Assembly (NCBI RefSeq): GCF_000426245.1
Contig: NZ_AUEZ01000001.1
Coordinates: 186,001 to 250,000, forward strand
DNA length: 64,000 nucleotides
Direction: 5' to 3'
Source: Bradyrhizobium sp. Ai1a-2
GTDB taxonomy: Bacteria; Pseudomonadota; Alphaproteobacteria; Rhizobiales; Xanthobacteraceae
Of the stretch, positions 16,258 through 24,468 are shown in pieces. A program made the position numbers and the translations under genes. The notes beneath the pieces are model-generated. The model made no database searches. It was given only the letters and a program-made list of their open reading frames with translations, and had not been told where the DNA came from. Each line of letters starts with the position of its first letter. Within the stretch, counting starts at the first letter, position 1.

Positions 16258-17595
16258 TCAAAATGGCGGCGGCTTCGGCTGCGCCGGCTTCGGGCCGAAG
16301 GCCCGCGCGGTGTCCCGCTGTGGGCGATCAACTCTGGATAACGCGAGTTGCCGCGCGTACTCCTGGTCACCGGCTTCCTTGTATGGAGAACTTGTCAGCG
16401 AAGCAAGAAACGCGACCAGGTCATCGATCTCGGCCTCTGTCATGGCCAGCGGTTGGATATCCTCGTCGAGCCATGGGTCGGCGAGGCCGTCACCCTTATT
16501 GTAGTGATCGACGACATCCCACAAGGTCTGCATCGATCCGTCGTGGAAGTAAGGTCCCGTCACCAGGATGTTGCGCAGGTCAGGCGTCTTGAATGCGGCG
16601 ATGTCGCTCTGCCGTTTCGTGATCAGAAAACGCCCGAGCACCGACATCTCGCTTGCGATCGCCGCGGCGTCAACATCCGGCAGGCGCCCTTGCGCGAGCT
16701 CGCGTTCCGCCTGCTGGGCCAACGGACCGACGTGGTGCCTGAGGATTCCGATGCCGATGTTATGAAAGTCGTTATCGGTGAAGACGGTGACGTCGCGTTT
16801 GTTGTCCGCCAAGGCATGGCAGAGGTTGCAGCGTGCCTTGGTATTGAACAGTTCCCAGCCGCGTTTGGCCGAGTCGCTGATAGCGCCAGCGTTTCCGGCG
16901 ATGAAATGGTCAAACGGAGAATCGAATGACGCCAGTGTCCGTTCATAGGTCGCGAGCGCGCGCAGCATATCCTGATCGTTCACGTCCCGGCCGAAGGCCT
17001 GCAAGAATTGCGCTTGATAGTCCTTGTCGCCAGCGATCCTGGAGACGGCAGCAGCGATACTGGACGAACCCATCTCGAACGGGTTGGTGATCGGCAGGGC
17101 CGCCTGCTGCTCCAGCGTGTCGACCCGGCCATCCCAGAACTGCGTCTTGTTATAAAGCGCATTCAGCACGGTTGGAGCATTGCGTTGACCGGCGCGGCCA
17201 TGGATTCCTATCGACACCGGCCGCCCATCGGCGAAGGCGCGTGCCGGATCGTGACATGTGGCACAGGCGACGGTGCCGTCATCCGATAGCCGGCCGTCGA
17301 AGAACAGCTTCTCACCCAGCGCAACGGCGGCAGGCGTAAGCGGGCTGGCCGGTGGGATCGCTGATGCCGTCAGCGCCGCGGGAAAGCCGACTTGATTTGA
17401 CGATCGGGGCTCAGCCAGCGGGCCCTGCTTGGGCAGTGGGGGCGCCTTGCCTGGATCCAGCGCCGGCGGTGGTCCAAAGCTGGTTTCGCCGCTGACGGTC
17501 GAAGCCGCAGTCGCCGACAGAACAGGCAACAGGAGCAACAAGGCCGCGAACGATGTGGCGCGCATCCGATGTATCTTTGCTGTTGCGCTGAGCAT
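16258..17595 (-). CDS. Di-haem cytochrome c peroxidase (CcpA/MauG family)
   Basis: The protein of about 445 residues has a signal peptide (SFAALLLLLPVLSATAAS) and two c-type haem sites, CATCH at 111-115 and CNLCH at 256-260. The spacing and flanking motifs (GRLSDDGT, QRNAPTVLNALYNKTQFWDGR, KTPDLRN, GPYFHDGS) fit bacterial di-haem peroxidases. These reduce H2O2 in the periplasm with electrons from cytochrome c, often under low oxygen. I chose ATG at 17595, with GGA 8 nt upstream. ATG at 17565 would start right at the signal peptide. An upstream extension to 17742 has no signal-like start and is rejected. The C-terminus is Pro/Lys rich. Confidence 0.85.
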   Translation of the reverse strand: MLSATAKIHRMRATSFAALLLLLPVLSATAASTVSGETSFGPPPALDPGKAPPLPKQGPLAEPRSSNQVGFPAALTASAIPPASPLTPAAVALGEKLFFDGRLSDDGTVACATCHDPARAFADGRPVSIGIHGRAGQRNAPTVLNALYNKTQFWDGRVDTLEQQAALPITNPFEMGSSSIAAAVSRIAGDKDYQAQFLQAFGRDVNDQDMLRALATYERTLASFDSPFDHFIAGNAGAISDSAKRGWELFNTKARCNLCHALADNKRDVTVFTDNDFHNIGIGILRHHVGPLAQQAERELAQGRLPDVDAAAIASEMSVLGRFLITKRQSDIAAFKTPDLRNILVTGPYFHDGSMQTLWDVVDHYNKGDGLADPWLDEDIQPLAMTEAEIDDLVAFLASLTSSPYKEAGDQEYARQLALSRVDRPQRDTARAFGPKPAQPKPPPF

Positions 17596-17692
17596 ATATT
17601 CCAAGCAAGTGCATTCAGAAGCAACTTGGGCCTCGCGGGAAACGAGGCGCGACCTTGCGGGTGGTCTGCCGTTCGTTCGGCCTTCGCAGGGT

Positions 17693-17723
17693 GCGGTCCC
17701 TGAAATAGGCTTGTTGGGACCGC
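17693..17723. terminator. Stem-loop between the dehydrogenase and peroxidase genes
   Basis: GCGGTCCC (17693-17700) and GGGACCGC (17716-17723) form a perfect 8-bp stem with a 15-nt loop, 63 bp past the dehydrogenase stop and about 100 bp before the peroxidase start. No T run follows on the minus strand. It could end or attenuate read-through into the peroxidase gene. Confidence 0.4.
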
Positions 17724-17785
17724 TTGTATTTCCGATCCGCACGTCAGGTTTGCCAGGACGAATGCACGGTCAGGAAGCGATCGTT

Positions 17786-18712
17786 CTACTGCTTCAAACG
17801 AGCAGACGCGTCCGCGATATGCCGCGCACTCGCGCGTAGCACTGCCTCTTCCTGCTGGCTCATCTGCGGCATGAGAACGCGCTCTACGCCGGCTGCTCCG
17901 ATCACCGAGGGCAGGGAGAGGCTGACCCCAAATGCTTTTTGGGGGCTCGACAACGGAAGAACGACCTTCTCATCCCGGAGAACCGCCTCGGCAATCCGTG
18001 CGGATACGATTCCGATGCCGTATTGGCTGGCGCCGATCCCCTCAATGATCGTGATGTTGGCCTGCCGGACGTCCCGTTCGATCTGTTCTTTCATTTCCGC
18101 CGGTCGATCGAGAAGTGTCTCGACCGGACTGCCGGCAATTCGGACGGAGGACCAGAGAAAGACGCTCGAAGTGCCATGTTCTCCGAGGACGAGGGCATCT
18201 ACGGCGGTTGGAGCAACGCCGAAGTGACGGGCGAGATGAGTTCTAAACCGCAGGCTGTCAAGGAACGTACCGGTGCCGAACACGCGCTCATGCCCGGCGG
18301 CGGCGCGGGCGATATCGGTGAGCGGGTCCGGTGGATCGGTCACGACAATGATCACGGCGTCCGGCGCGGCAGCGACGATGGCAGGGACGAGTTCCCTGTA
18401 AATCTTGGCATTGGCGGTGAGGAGCTTCAATCTGCCTTCCTTGTCGCTCCGGTCGGTTGCGCCTCCGGTCTTTTCGTTGACGCCGGCGGTCAGGAGAACG
18501 ACCGAGCAACCTGTCAGGTCCGGGACGTCGCCGCTGCGAACGGCGGTCACGTCGCCCATTGCCGCTCCATAGGTGATATCGGTGGCGATCCCGACACTCT
18601 TTGCCGGTGTTCTGTTCACGAGCACGATTTCGTCCGCGCTGCGCCGAAGACCGAGCGCCATCGCACAGGCGGCCCCGACCGCACCAGCCCCGACAATTCC
18701 GACTTTCCGCAT
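17786..18712 (-). CDS. Lactate/malate dehydrogenase-like protein with altered substrate residues
   Basis: This 308-residue protein has the LDH/MDH fold: NAD loop GAGAVG (8-13), catalytic His179 in GEHGTSS, and the Asp152/Arg155 pair in LDSLRF. Two expected features differ. The conserved NPVD is DPPD (126-129), replacing the substrate-contact Asn with Asp. The mobile specificity loop reads NEKTGGATDR (79-88), with two extra residues before the catalytic-loop Arg instead of the usual NQKPGETR. It is probably an NAD-dependent 2-hydroxyacid dehydrogenase, but pyruvate/lactate specificity should not be assumed. It is alone between the FAD oxidoreductase and the peroxidase, on the same strand. Confidence 0.8.
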   Translation of the reverse strand: MRKVGIVGAGAVGAACAMALGLRRSADEIVLVNRTPAKSVGIATDITYGAAMGDVTAVRSGDVPDLTGCSVVLLTAGVNEKTGGATDRSDKEGRLKLLTANAKIYRELVPAIVAAAPDAVIIVVTDPPDPLTDIARAAAGHERVFGTGTFLDSLRFRTHLARHFGVAPTAVDALVLGEHGTSSVFLWSSVRIAGSPVETLLDRPAEMKEQIERDVRQANITIIEGIGASQYGIGIVSARIAEAVLRDEKVVLPLSSPQKAFGVSLSLPSVIGAAGVERVLMPQMSQQEEAVLRASARHIADASARLKQ

Positions 18713-18881
18713 GCTCTATGCTCCTGCGCCGGTACCGAACACACGCCCCCGCGCTCGAATATAATGGCAGCGTGCCGAGCGATAAAGCGAGTGCACCGGT
18801 GCTCCTCGCAAGCGTCGTGCTTATTTGAAAGCGCGCACGCGTAAGGCAGACGACAGTCCGACGTGCGGGTGACGTCGCCAG

Positions 18882-20276
18882 CTAAGGTGGTCGCGCGCCG
18901 ATATGCTCGAATGGCCGTGCCTCGTCTTTCGTGGCGAGCTGGGCGGCCAGCGCGGCGCATTGAGTGCGGATATCGGGAATCGCAATGATCTCCCAGAAAG
19001 CGGCGCGAGTGAGTGGCCCCACGGCGAACAGCCGCCGCGACGGAACGCCGTCGCGATTGACGATCGCGCAATCGGCACTGGTCTCGATGCCGATGCAGAG
19101 CGGATCGACGCGCGCCAGGCCTTGGTCGAATAGACTGCGCACGGCCGGATTGGTGGTAGCGCGTGGATCCTTGACGATGCCCGTGCAATCGACGATGGCG
19201 CCGACCTGAAGGTCGAGGATTTCGCGCTGGCCACGTCGGCGGTAGCGGACCCAGGCGCCCGCTTCATTGGGCTGAATGCCGATTATCTTGCCGGCCACGA
19301 GCGTCAAATGGCCGGCGTAGAGAGCGTGTGCAATCCGCGCTTCGACCTCGGGCGCCATCCGGTGGCGATGCACATCCCACCAGGCGCGTGCGTGTTCGAG
19401 GAAGCGGCGCTTGGAAATGGGCGGAAGTTCGCGCCAGAGCCGCTGCGTGTATGGCCTGATGCCGTCGACGACACCGCGCCAGTCGCCGCCGTCGGCGACA
19501 TGTGCCTCGACACGGCCACGAAACCAGCGCAGCAATTGGCTGAGGCCGACGCCGAACGGAACCTCCGCTTCGTCGATGCGCATCGGTTCTGCGCGGCGAT
19601 GAGCCTTCGCCAACAGGCCGCGTCGCGACATCGCGATGATCGGCCCGCGATGTCCATCGGTGAGAAGCGACAGGACATAATCAACCATGGTGAGGCCGGA
19701 CCCAAGGATCAGCACGGCGTCGTCGGCGGCGATGCCGGCGCTGGATGGGGACACCCAGGGATCGAGATAGCCGGGGGAACTCGATCTGGTGTCGTGCCCG
19801 GTGGCGAGAACGATGATATCTCCGATATGGCATCTGCCGTCATCGAGCATCGCCACAACGTCGGTCTCCCCTTCGCTGACGCCGACGCAGGTGCCTTGTA
19901 CAATCGAAAGCCGGGGAGAGGCGCCCCCATCGGACATCAACGGTCGGAGAAGGCTCGCGACATAGTCTCCATAGATGCGCCGGGGTACGAAGCAGTAGGG
20001 ATCCGGGCACAGTGGCGCATCCGCGGCACGCGAGGTCAGCCAGCGCCAGAAATGATCCGGCTCGTCTGGCAGGGCACTCATATTGGCGACCCGTACGTTG
20101 AGCAGATGCTCGGGGTTGCCGCTGTGATAGGCGAGGCCACGCCCGATATCCGGGCGCTGCTCGATCAGCGTTACGTGAAAATCACGAGTCGGATGGTGCA
20201 ATAGCTGATAGGCCAGCAGAACGCCGCTGGCACCGCCGCCAATGATGATCGCGTGCCGCGATGCGGATCGGCTCAT
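18882..20276 (-). CDS. FAD/NAD(P)-binding oxidoreductase (HI0933/FAD_NAD_binding_9 type)
   Basis: The 464-residue protein begins with an FAD-binding Rossmann motif, AIIIGGGASGVLLAYQLL. It continues with IGRGLAYHSGNPEHLLNVR, which is characteristic of the FAD_NAD_binding_9 family, and a second nucleotide loop LILGSGLTMVDY. A later GAIVDCTG is also typical. Members are soluble flavoproteins of mostly unknown substrate. It lies 226 bp downstream of the oxidase-like gene on the same strand, so it could feed electrons into the same redox module. That link is contextual only. Confidence 0.8.
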   Translation of the reverse strand: MSRSASRHAIIIGGGASGVLLAYQLLHHPTRDFHVTLIEQRPDIGRGLAYHSGNPEHLLNVRVANMSALPDEPDHFWRWLTSRAADAPLCPDPYCFVPRRIYGDYVASLLRPLMSDGGASPRLSIVQGTCVGVSEGETDVVAMLDDGRCHIGDIIVLATGHDTRSSSPGYLDPWVSPSSAGIAADDAVLILGSGLTMVDYVLSLLTDGHRGPIIAMSRRGLLAKAHRRAEPMRIDEAEVPFGVGLSQLLRWFRGRVEAHVADGGDWRGVVDGIRPYTQRLWRELPPISKRRFLEHARAWWDVHRHRMAPEVEARIAHALYAGHLTLVAGKIIGIQPNEAGAWVRYRRRGQREILDLQVGAIVDCTGIVKDPRATTNPAVRSLFDQGLARVDPLCIGIETSADCAIVNRDGVPSRRLFAVGPLTRAAFWEIIAIPDIRTQCAALAAQLATKDEARPFEHIGARPP

Positions 20277-20502
20277 GCCAACTGCCCGTCACATCAAAAT
20301 AATACTAGCACGGAAATGTCTGACCGCAGAAAAAGATAATGTGATTTCTCCAACGCCGTCAGGCAGAGTGGTTTGCTTCCAGGAACCGGCGGCTACGTAG
20401 TTGGTTTTGTCGCCGAATGTAAAATCGCGAGATAGTTCGCCAGTCGCGCGGCGCTTGAACATACACAAGGGGCAGATCGGTTCGCCAAACCTTGAATGGA
20501 GC

Positions 20503-21153
20503 TCAGGCTTTACTGCGCGGAAATGCCAGACCTTCCGCCAGCGCGTCGGCGAAGGCATGATGCAGGTCGCGATGAATGGCCTCATCCTCGCGCATGGCGA
20601 GGATCATATCAGTGACGTCAGAATCTGGTGGCAGATTCCAGTACGCGATGGCCGATGGGGGGGCCGCATCGCTGCCTCGATCATCCGATCCGAGCCGGAT
20701 GAGATATTCCGAGTATCCCCGGACCGCCTGCTCGGCAAAATATCCGGCCAGGCGATGCGCTGTCCGAGCTGATATCAAGTAGAGGATGAAAAAAGCATTG
20801 TAGAACGCCGCCTGCGCGATGGCGATCATGATGCGTTCCGAGGCGCGAGGCTGAGCCAGCGCAATAAACGACATCAGATGAACGCGCTGGTTCTCCGCCT
20901 CGTCCATGAAGGTGCGGATCCAGCCGCGATCGTCGAGCATCCGGCGCAGGCATTTGAGATGTAGCAACGTTGCAGCGACCATCGGCGGGACTGCGGCCAC
21001 GGTCTCGAGCACAACGACACGGTGGCCGTATCGACTGCCAAAGAGGGCGCCAGCCATCGATGTGCCGGCACGGACGATGCCCAGCGCAATTCGGTCAGCC
21101 AGGGTGTTTGGCACATGATGTCGAAACAGATCCGTCTTGTTGACGAGCAGCAT
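20503..21153 (-). CDS. Alternative-oxidase-family membrane protein with replaced iron ligands
   Basis: The 216-residue protein aligns through the AOX family: LET at 49-51, AENQRVHLM at 86-94, HRLAGYFAEQAVRGY at 133-147, AYWNLP and REDEAIHRDLHH at 188-199. AOX is a di-iron quinol oxidase bound to the inner membrane leaflet. From recalled Trypanosoma brucei AOX numbering the ligands are E123, E162, H165, E213, E266 and H269. These correspond here to E50, Q89, H92, A140, E191 and H194, with identical spacing across the first four. Two carboxylate ligands are therefore missing, although E141 is next to A140 and Y147 matches the conserved Y220. Quinol oxidase activity is uncertain. It is divergent from a Crp/Fnr regulator. 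Confidence 0.8.
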   Translation of the reverse strand: MLLVNKTDLFRHHVPNTLADRIALGIVRAGTSMAGALFGSRYGHRVVVLETVAAVPPMVAATLLHLKCLRRMLDDRGWIRTFMDEAENQRVHLMSFIALAQPRASERIMIAIAQAAFYNAFFILYLISARTAHRLAGYFAEQAVRGYSEYLIRLGSDDRGSDAAPPSAIAYWNLPPDSDVTDMILAMREDEAIHRDLHHAFADALAEGLAFPRSKA

Positions 21154-21280
21154 TTTCGATCCCGTGTTGGGGCACGCCTCGGCATCAGTCTCCCTGTCTA
21201 TGGTTGGTGGGCAGGGGCTTTCCTGTTGTGTGACAAGCTTTGGTACCGCGCCAGACTACCCGGAATAATCGATCTGACTG

Positions 21281-21296
21281 TTTGCGCTGGCGCAAA
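21281..21296. promoter_or_regulatory. Perfect palindrome TTTGCGC-TG-GCGCAAA, probable Crp/Fnr-family operator
   Basis: TTTGCGCTGGCGCAAA reads TTG-N8-CAA, the spacing of Crp/Fnr-type sites. It lies in the 216-bp divergent spacer, 73 bp before the regulator ATG and 127 bp before the oxidase-like gene. A site matching at 12 of 16 positions occurs at 25054-25069. Control by the adjacent regulator is inferred. Confidence 0.6.
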
Positions 21297-21369
21297 TTGG
21301 AGGGCATTGCCGCCCACTACTATGTGACAGCGGAGGTACCCGCCAGATGTACAGCATGAAGTCGGCGGC

Positions 21370-22068
21370 ATGGACTACTATCCGGATTTCGATTTCTTCG
21401 CCCGGACTGAACTGTTACAGGGGGCTCCTCCGGACGCGCTTCGATTCCTTCAAGCTTCGGCGGGACGAAGGCGTCTTGCTGCCGGCGATATCCTGTTTCA
21501 ACAGGGTGACCGCACGACGTCCCTTTTTGTCGTGATCGCGGGCCGGTTGCGGGCGTCACAAATGGCCCAGGACGGCCAGCAGATTATCATCCGTTACATT
21601 GGTCCGGGAGAGCTCGCAGGCTACGCGGCACTTGTGGGCAGTGATGGCCATCCCGGCACGGTGACTGCGGTGGACGATAGTCATCTGATCGGCTGGACGA
21701 GTGCGATCATCAGACAGATCATGGAGCGCTATCCCGTCGTTGCCATCAATGCCGTCGCGCTGTTGGGCCGGCGGTATCACGAGATGCAGATCCGTGTGCG
21801 TGAACTCTCGACGGAACGGGTCGAGCGTCGGATTGGCCATACCCTTCTTCGCCTGGCGCATCAGTCGGGACGCCGCACGGCACGCGGCATCGAGATCGCG
21901 TTTCCGCTGTCGCGCCGTGATCTTGCGGAAATGGTCGGGACCACTCTGCATACGGTCAGCAGAACCCTTAGCGCCTGGGAGGAGCGGGGCATCGTCAGCT
22001 GCGGGCGGTGCCGCGTGGTCCTGTGCAAGCCGCATGCCCTCGTGGCCATCGCGGACGAAGAAGAATAG
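21370..22068 (+). CDS. Crp/Fnr family transcriptional regulator
   Basis: This 232-residue protein has an N-terminal cyclic-nucleotide-type beta roll (GDILFQQGDRTTSLFVVIAG...), a long dimer helix and a C-terminal HTH_Crp domain (LSRRDLAEMVGTTLHTVSRTLSAWEERG). There is no N-terminal cysteine cluster, so it is not an oxygen-sensing [4Fe-4S] Fnr. It is closer to DNR/NnrR-type members that sense NO through haem. That sensing role is inferred from overall resemblance. It is divergent from the oxidase-like gene, with a perfect Crp/Fnr-format palindrome between them, and is probably its regulator and its own. Confidence 0.85.
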   Translation: MDYYPDFDFFARTELLQGAPPDALRFLQASAGRRRLAAGDILFQQGDRTTSLFVVIAGRLRASQMAQDGQQIIIRYIGPGELAGYAALVGSDGHPGTVTAVDDSHLIGWTSAIIRQIMERYPVVAINAVALLGRRYHEMQIRVRELSTERVERRIGHTLLRLAHQSGRRTARGIEIAFPLSRRDLAEMVGTTLHTVSRTLSAWEERGIVSCGRCRVVLCKPHALVAIADEEE

Positions 22069-22112
22069 CAGTCTGAAACTAACGTTCACGCTGCGCTGCG
22101 GCGCGTGACTGC

Positions 22113-22466
22113 CTACTCAGTTGCGATTTGTCGCAATGCCAAGACACCGGCGAAGGCGCAATCGACGATCTCGGAAAATACGAGCTCCATCTCCCTGAAC
22201 ACGGTCCGGTCGGATTCGCTCTCGGTAAGCCCGTCAAGCTCGGAAAGAAGCGATAGAAACGCTGCGATCTGGTTTCTGCAGTCGCGTGCCTGGACAAGCT
22301 GCCGTCGGGAAAAGCGGCGCTTTTCAAGCGTCGCAAATCGCTCGAGGGCCCCAGCCAGAGAATCCTGGCACTTGCAGTCCAGATTAACCTGCGTGAGAAC
22401 ATGCCGCAGCCGGTTGACGACATCTATGGTTCCGTCCTGCGGTAGGCGCCGTGCTGCAATCGCCAT
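22113..22466 (-). CDS. Hypothetical helical protein next to ubiV
   Basis: This 117-residue protein is almost entirely alpha-helical by composition, with three cysteines (two in LDCKCQD) and a basic middle (EKRRFSRRQLVQARDCRNQIAAFLSLL). No family is recognised. I chose ATG at 22466, behind GGGG. It begins 18 bp after the original ubiV stop and is on the same strand, so it was probably the last gene of the ubiTUV operon. Its plus-strand neighbour, the regulator, converges on it. Confidence 0.55.
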   Translation of the reverse strand: MAIAARRLPQDGTIDVVNRLRHVLTQVNLDCKCQDSLAGALERFATLEKRRFSRRQLVQARDCRNQIAAFLSLLSELDGLTESESDRTVFREMELVFSEIVDCAFAGVLALRQIATE

Positions 22467-22484
22467 ATGAGGCCCCAAAGGTTG

Positions 22485-23432
22485 CTAGAGCATGTGCGGT
22501 CTGATCGGTTCGCGGAATTTGTGTTGCCGGTCGGGGCGGTCATCGGGTGCAACGGAGAGAAAGCCGGCCGCTCCGTGGAGAAACCCGTTGGAAAATGGCA
22601 CGTCCGGATAGAGCTGCGCGAGACGTCGCGTTCCGCTTTCCGCATCCTCCCGGCCATCAAGGACCGCGCGGAAGACGCTGACGACGCCGACCATGTCGCA
22701 ATCCTGCGGCGACAGGCGAAATGATCCGACGCCGGCCTGCCTCAACGCATCGGCGTCGCCCAGCAGGTTGACGCAGGTGGACGAGAGGGTCTAGACGCCG
22801 TTGACTGCCAGGAAGTCGGCGCCATCCAGCGTCTTCAGCATCAGTCCATCCGGGTCCCGATCGCAGACGAACTGGCAATTGTCTTTTGTCAGCTTGTGAA
22901 GGCGCGCGTGATAGCAGCGGGCAGAGATCGCCAAAGGCACCCGGCCGAAGGCGAAGATATCGATAAGGACGCTGGGAAGCGCGGCGGCGATCACCGCGAT
23001 CGACGACATCGGCAGCTCCGGCGGGAGGCAGATTCGTGTCGCGCCACGCTGGGCGTGGAACGCGGCACTGGCCTCGTTGTAGATGTTGATGAACGGGCCG
23101 ATCGCATGCGGTCGGCCGACAAGTGGCTTGAGACAGGTCAGATCGTTCACCTCGACCAGGAACTCTGCCGTATTGACGAGCTCAGCCATCTGGCGCCGTT
23201 CGCGCGGCAGCGAGGTCAGGATCAGGGAGCCGAGCATAACCTGCTTTCCGGCGGCGCGGAGCCGCTCAACGACCGCAGGCAGATGTGGAGCGATGAATGG
23301 CGACCGCTTCGAGCAGACGATCTCTCCGATCACGACGGTGTCGATCGGCGCCTCATCCGCAATGCGAAAATAGAAGTCGCGCCAGCGTTCCGGCGCCCAA
23401 TTATAAAGAACTGGGCCGAGGCTGAGCTGCAT
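22485..23432 (-). pseudogene. ubiV: ubiV, O2-independent ubiquinone hydroxylation protein, interrupted by an in-frame amber codon
   Basis: The frame encodes 213 residues of UbiV (peptidase U32-like). It includes all four [4Fe-4S] cysteines: Cys40 and the C-x12-C-x3-C set at 173, 186 and 190, the same spacing as Escherichia coli UbiV. A TAG at 22791-22793 then follows ...DFLAVNGV. The same frame continues for 101 more codons (TLSSTCVNLLGDADAL... to TAG at 22485), which match the UbiV C-terminus. Family members I recall carry Gln (NGVQTLS) there, so one C-to-T change explains the stop. The start has a strong GGAGGA. UbiU and UbiV act as a pair in anaerobic ubiquinone synthesis. Loss of function, suppression or sequencing error cannot be separated here. 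Confidence 0.85.
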
Positions 23433-23488
23433 GAAACCATTCCTCCGGTTGGTTTTCCTTAGTCATTCAACGAAGACGCCTGGGACGT

Positions 23489-24466
23489 TCACCTCCAGGT
23501 CTTGCGATAGGCACCCACAGTTGTGGCCTGACCCTCGGTGAATGGCATAAGTTGCCCGGCATCGATCGGCAGGCCGGAGTCCAGCGCCTTAAGGGCCTGA
23601 CGGAAGTGCCGCACGACGCCCTCGACATAGGCGCGGCCGCGCTGGCGCCCTTCGATCTTGAGCGCGGTAACGCCGGCGTCGCGCAGACCGGCAAGCAAGG
23701 TTGCCGCGTCAAGGCTCACGGGATCCTCGAAAATGTAGCCGGTGCCGTGTTTGGTCGTGAAGCGCCCCTTGCAAAGCGTCGGATAGCCGGCGGCTTCACC
23801 GATCTCGAAGCTGTTGATCGTGAATCCGCCGAGGCGCGATTTTGTCCTGCCGTTCTCCTCGTTGTAAGCGACATGGCTTGCTGGTGAACATACGCCCTGC
23901 ATGTTCGGTGACTGTCCGGTGGCATAGGATGACAGCGAGCAGCGGCCTTCGGCCATCACGCAAAGGCCGCCGAAGACGAACACTTCGGTCTCGCAGCTGA
24001 CCTCGCGGACGATGCCGGCTATTTCCGCAACGCTCAGGACACGCGGCAAGACGACGCGGCGGGCGCCGAATGTCTCGGCGTAAAAGCCGATGGCATCCGC
24101 GTTGGCGGCGGCCGCCTGCACCGAGACGTGCAGGCGTTGGGCAGGATGGCAGCGCGCTGCATATTCCAGCAGGCCGACATCGGCCAGGATCAACGCGTCG
24201 GCCTTTGCCGCGACTGCATCGTCCACGGCGCGATGCCAGAGACTGACGGCTCCCGCGCGGGGGAACGTGTTGATGGCGACCAGAATCTTCACGCCGCGGC
24301 GATGTGCAAGGGCGATCGCATCGGAGAGCTCGTCGCGGCTGAAATTCAGCCCCGGAAAGTTTCGTGCATTGGTCTCGTCGTTGAAGCCGCAATAGATCGC
24401 ATCGGCGCCGGCATCGATCGCGGTCTTCAATGCGGCTGGTGTGCCTGCCGGACAGATCAGCTCCAT
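23489..24466 (-). CDS. ubiU: UbiU, O2-independent ubiquinone hydroxylation protein
   Basis: This 325-residue U32-family protein partners UbiV in hydroxylating ubiquinone precursors without O2. Its four cluster cysteines fall at 169, 176, 193 and 232 (GLCVMAEGRC, GVCSPA, TLCKGR), the same numbers I recall for the [4Fe-4S] ligands of Escherichia coli UbiU. That supports ATG at 24466 as the start. An in-frame TTG at 24472 is less likely. The start lies 2 bp after the ubiT stop, and ubiV follows 56 bp downstream. The frame is intact, unlike ubiV. Confidence 0.93.
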   Translation of the reverse strand: MELICPAGTPAALKTAIDAGADAIYCGFNDETNARNFPGLNFSRDELSDAIALAHRRGVKILVAINTFPRAGAVSLWHRAVDDAVAAKADALILADVGLLEYAARCHPAQRLHVSVQAAAANADAIGFYAETFGARRVVLPRVLSVAEIAGIVREVSCETEVFVFGGLCVMAEGRCSLSSYATGQSPNMQGVCSPASHVAYNEENGRTKSRLGGFTINSFEIGEAAGYPTLCKGRFTTKHGTGYIFEDPVSLDAATLLAGLRDAGVTALKIEGRQRGRAYVEGVVRHFRQALKALDSGLPIDAGQLMPFTEGQATTVGAYRKTWR

Positions 24467-24468
24467 CG

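Noticed and set aside
20455..20468. CTTG-N8-CAAG-like site downstream of the oxidase-like gene
   Set aside because: The short TTG-N8-CAA pattern occurs by chance about 16 times in a window of this size, and the site is about 180 bp from the nearest start.
20289..20585. 98-codon minus-strand frame with a CPLC motif overlapping the oxidase-like gene end
   Set aside because: It overlaps the AOX-family coding end in another frame and has no supporting start or family.
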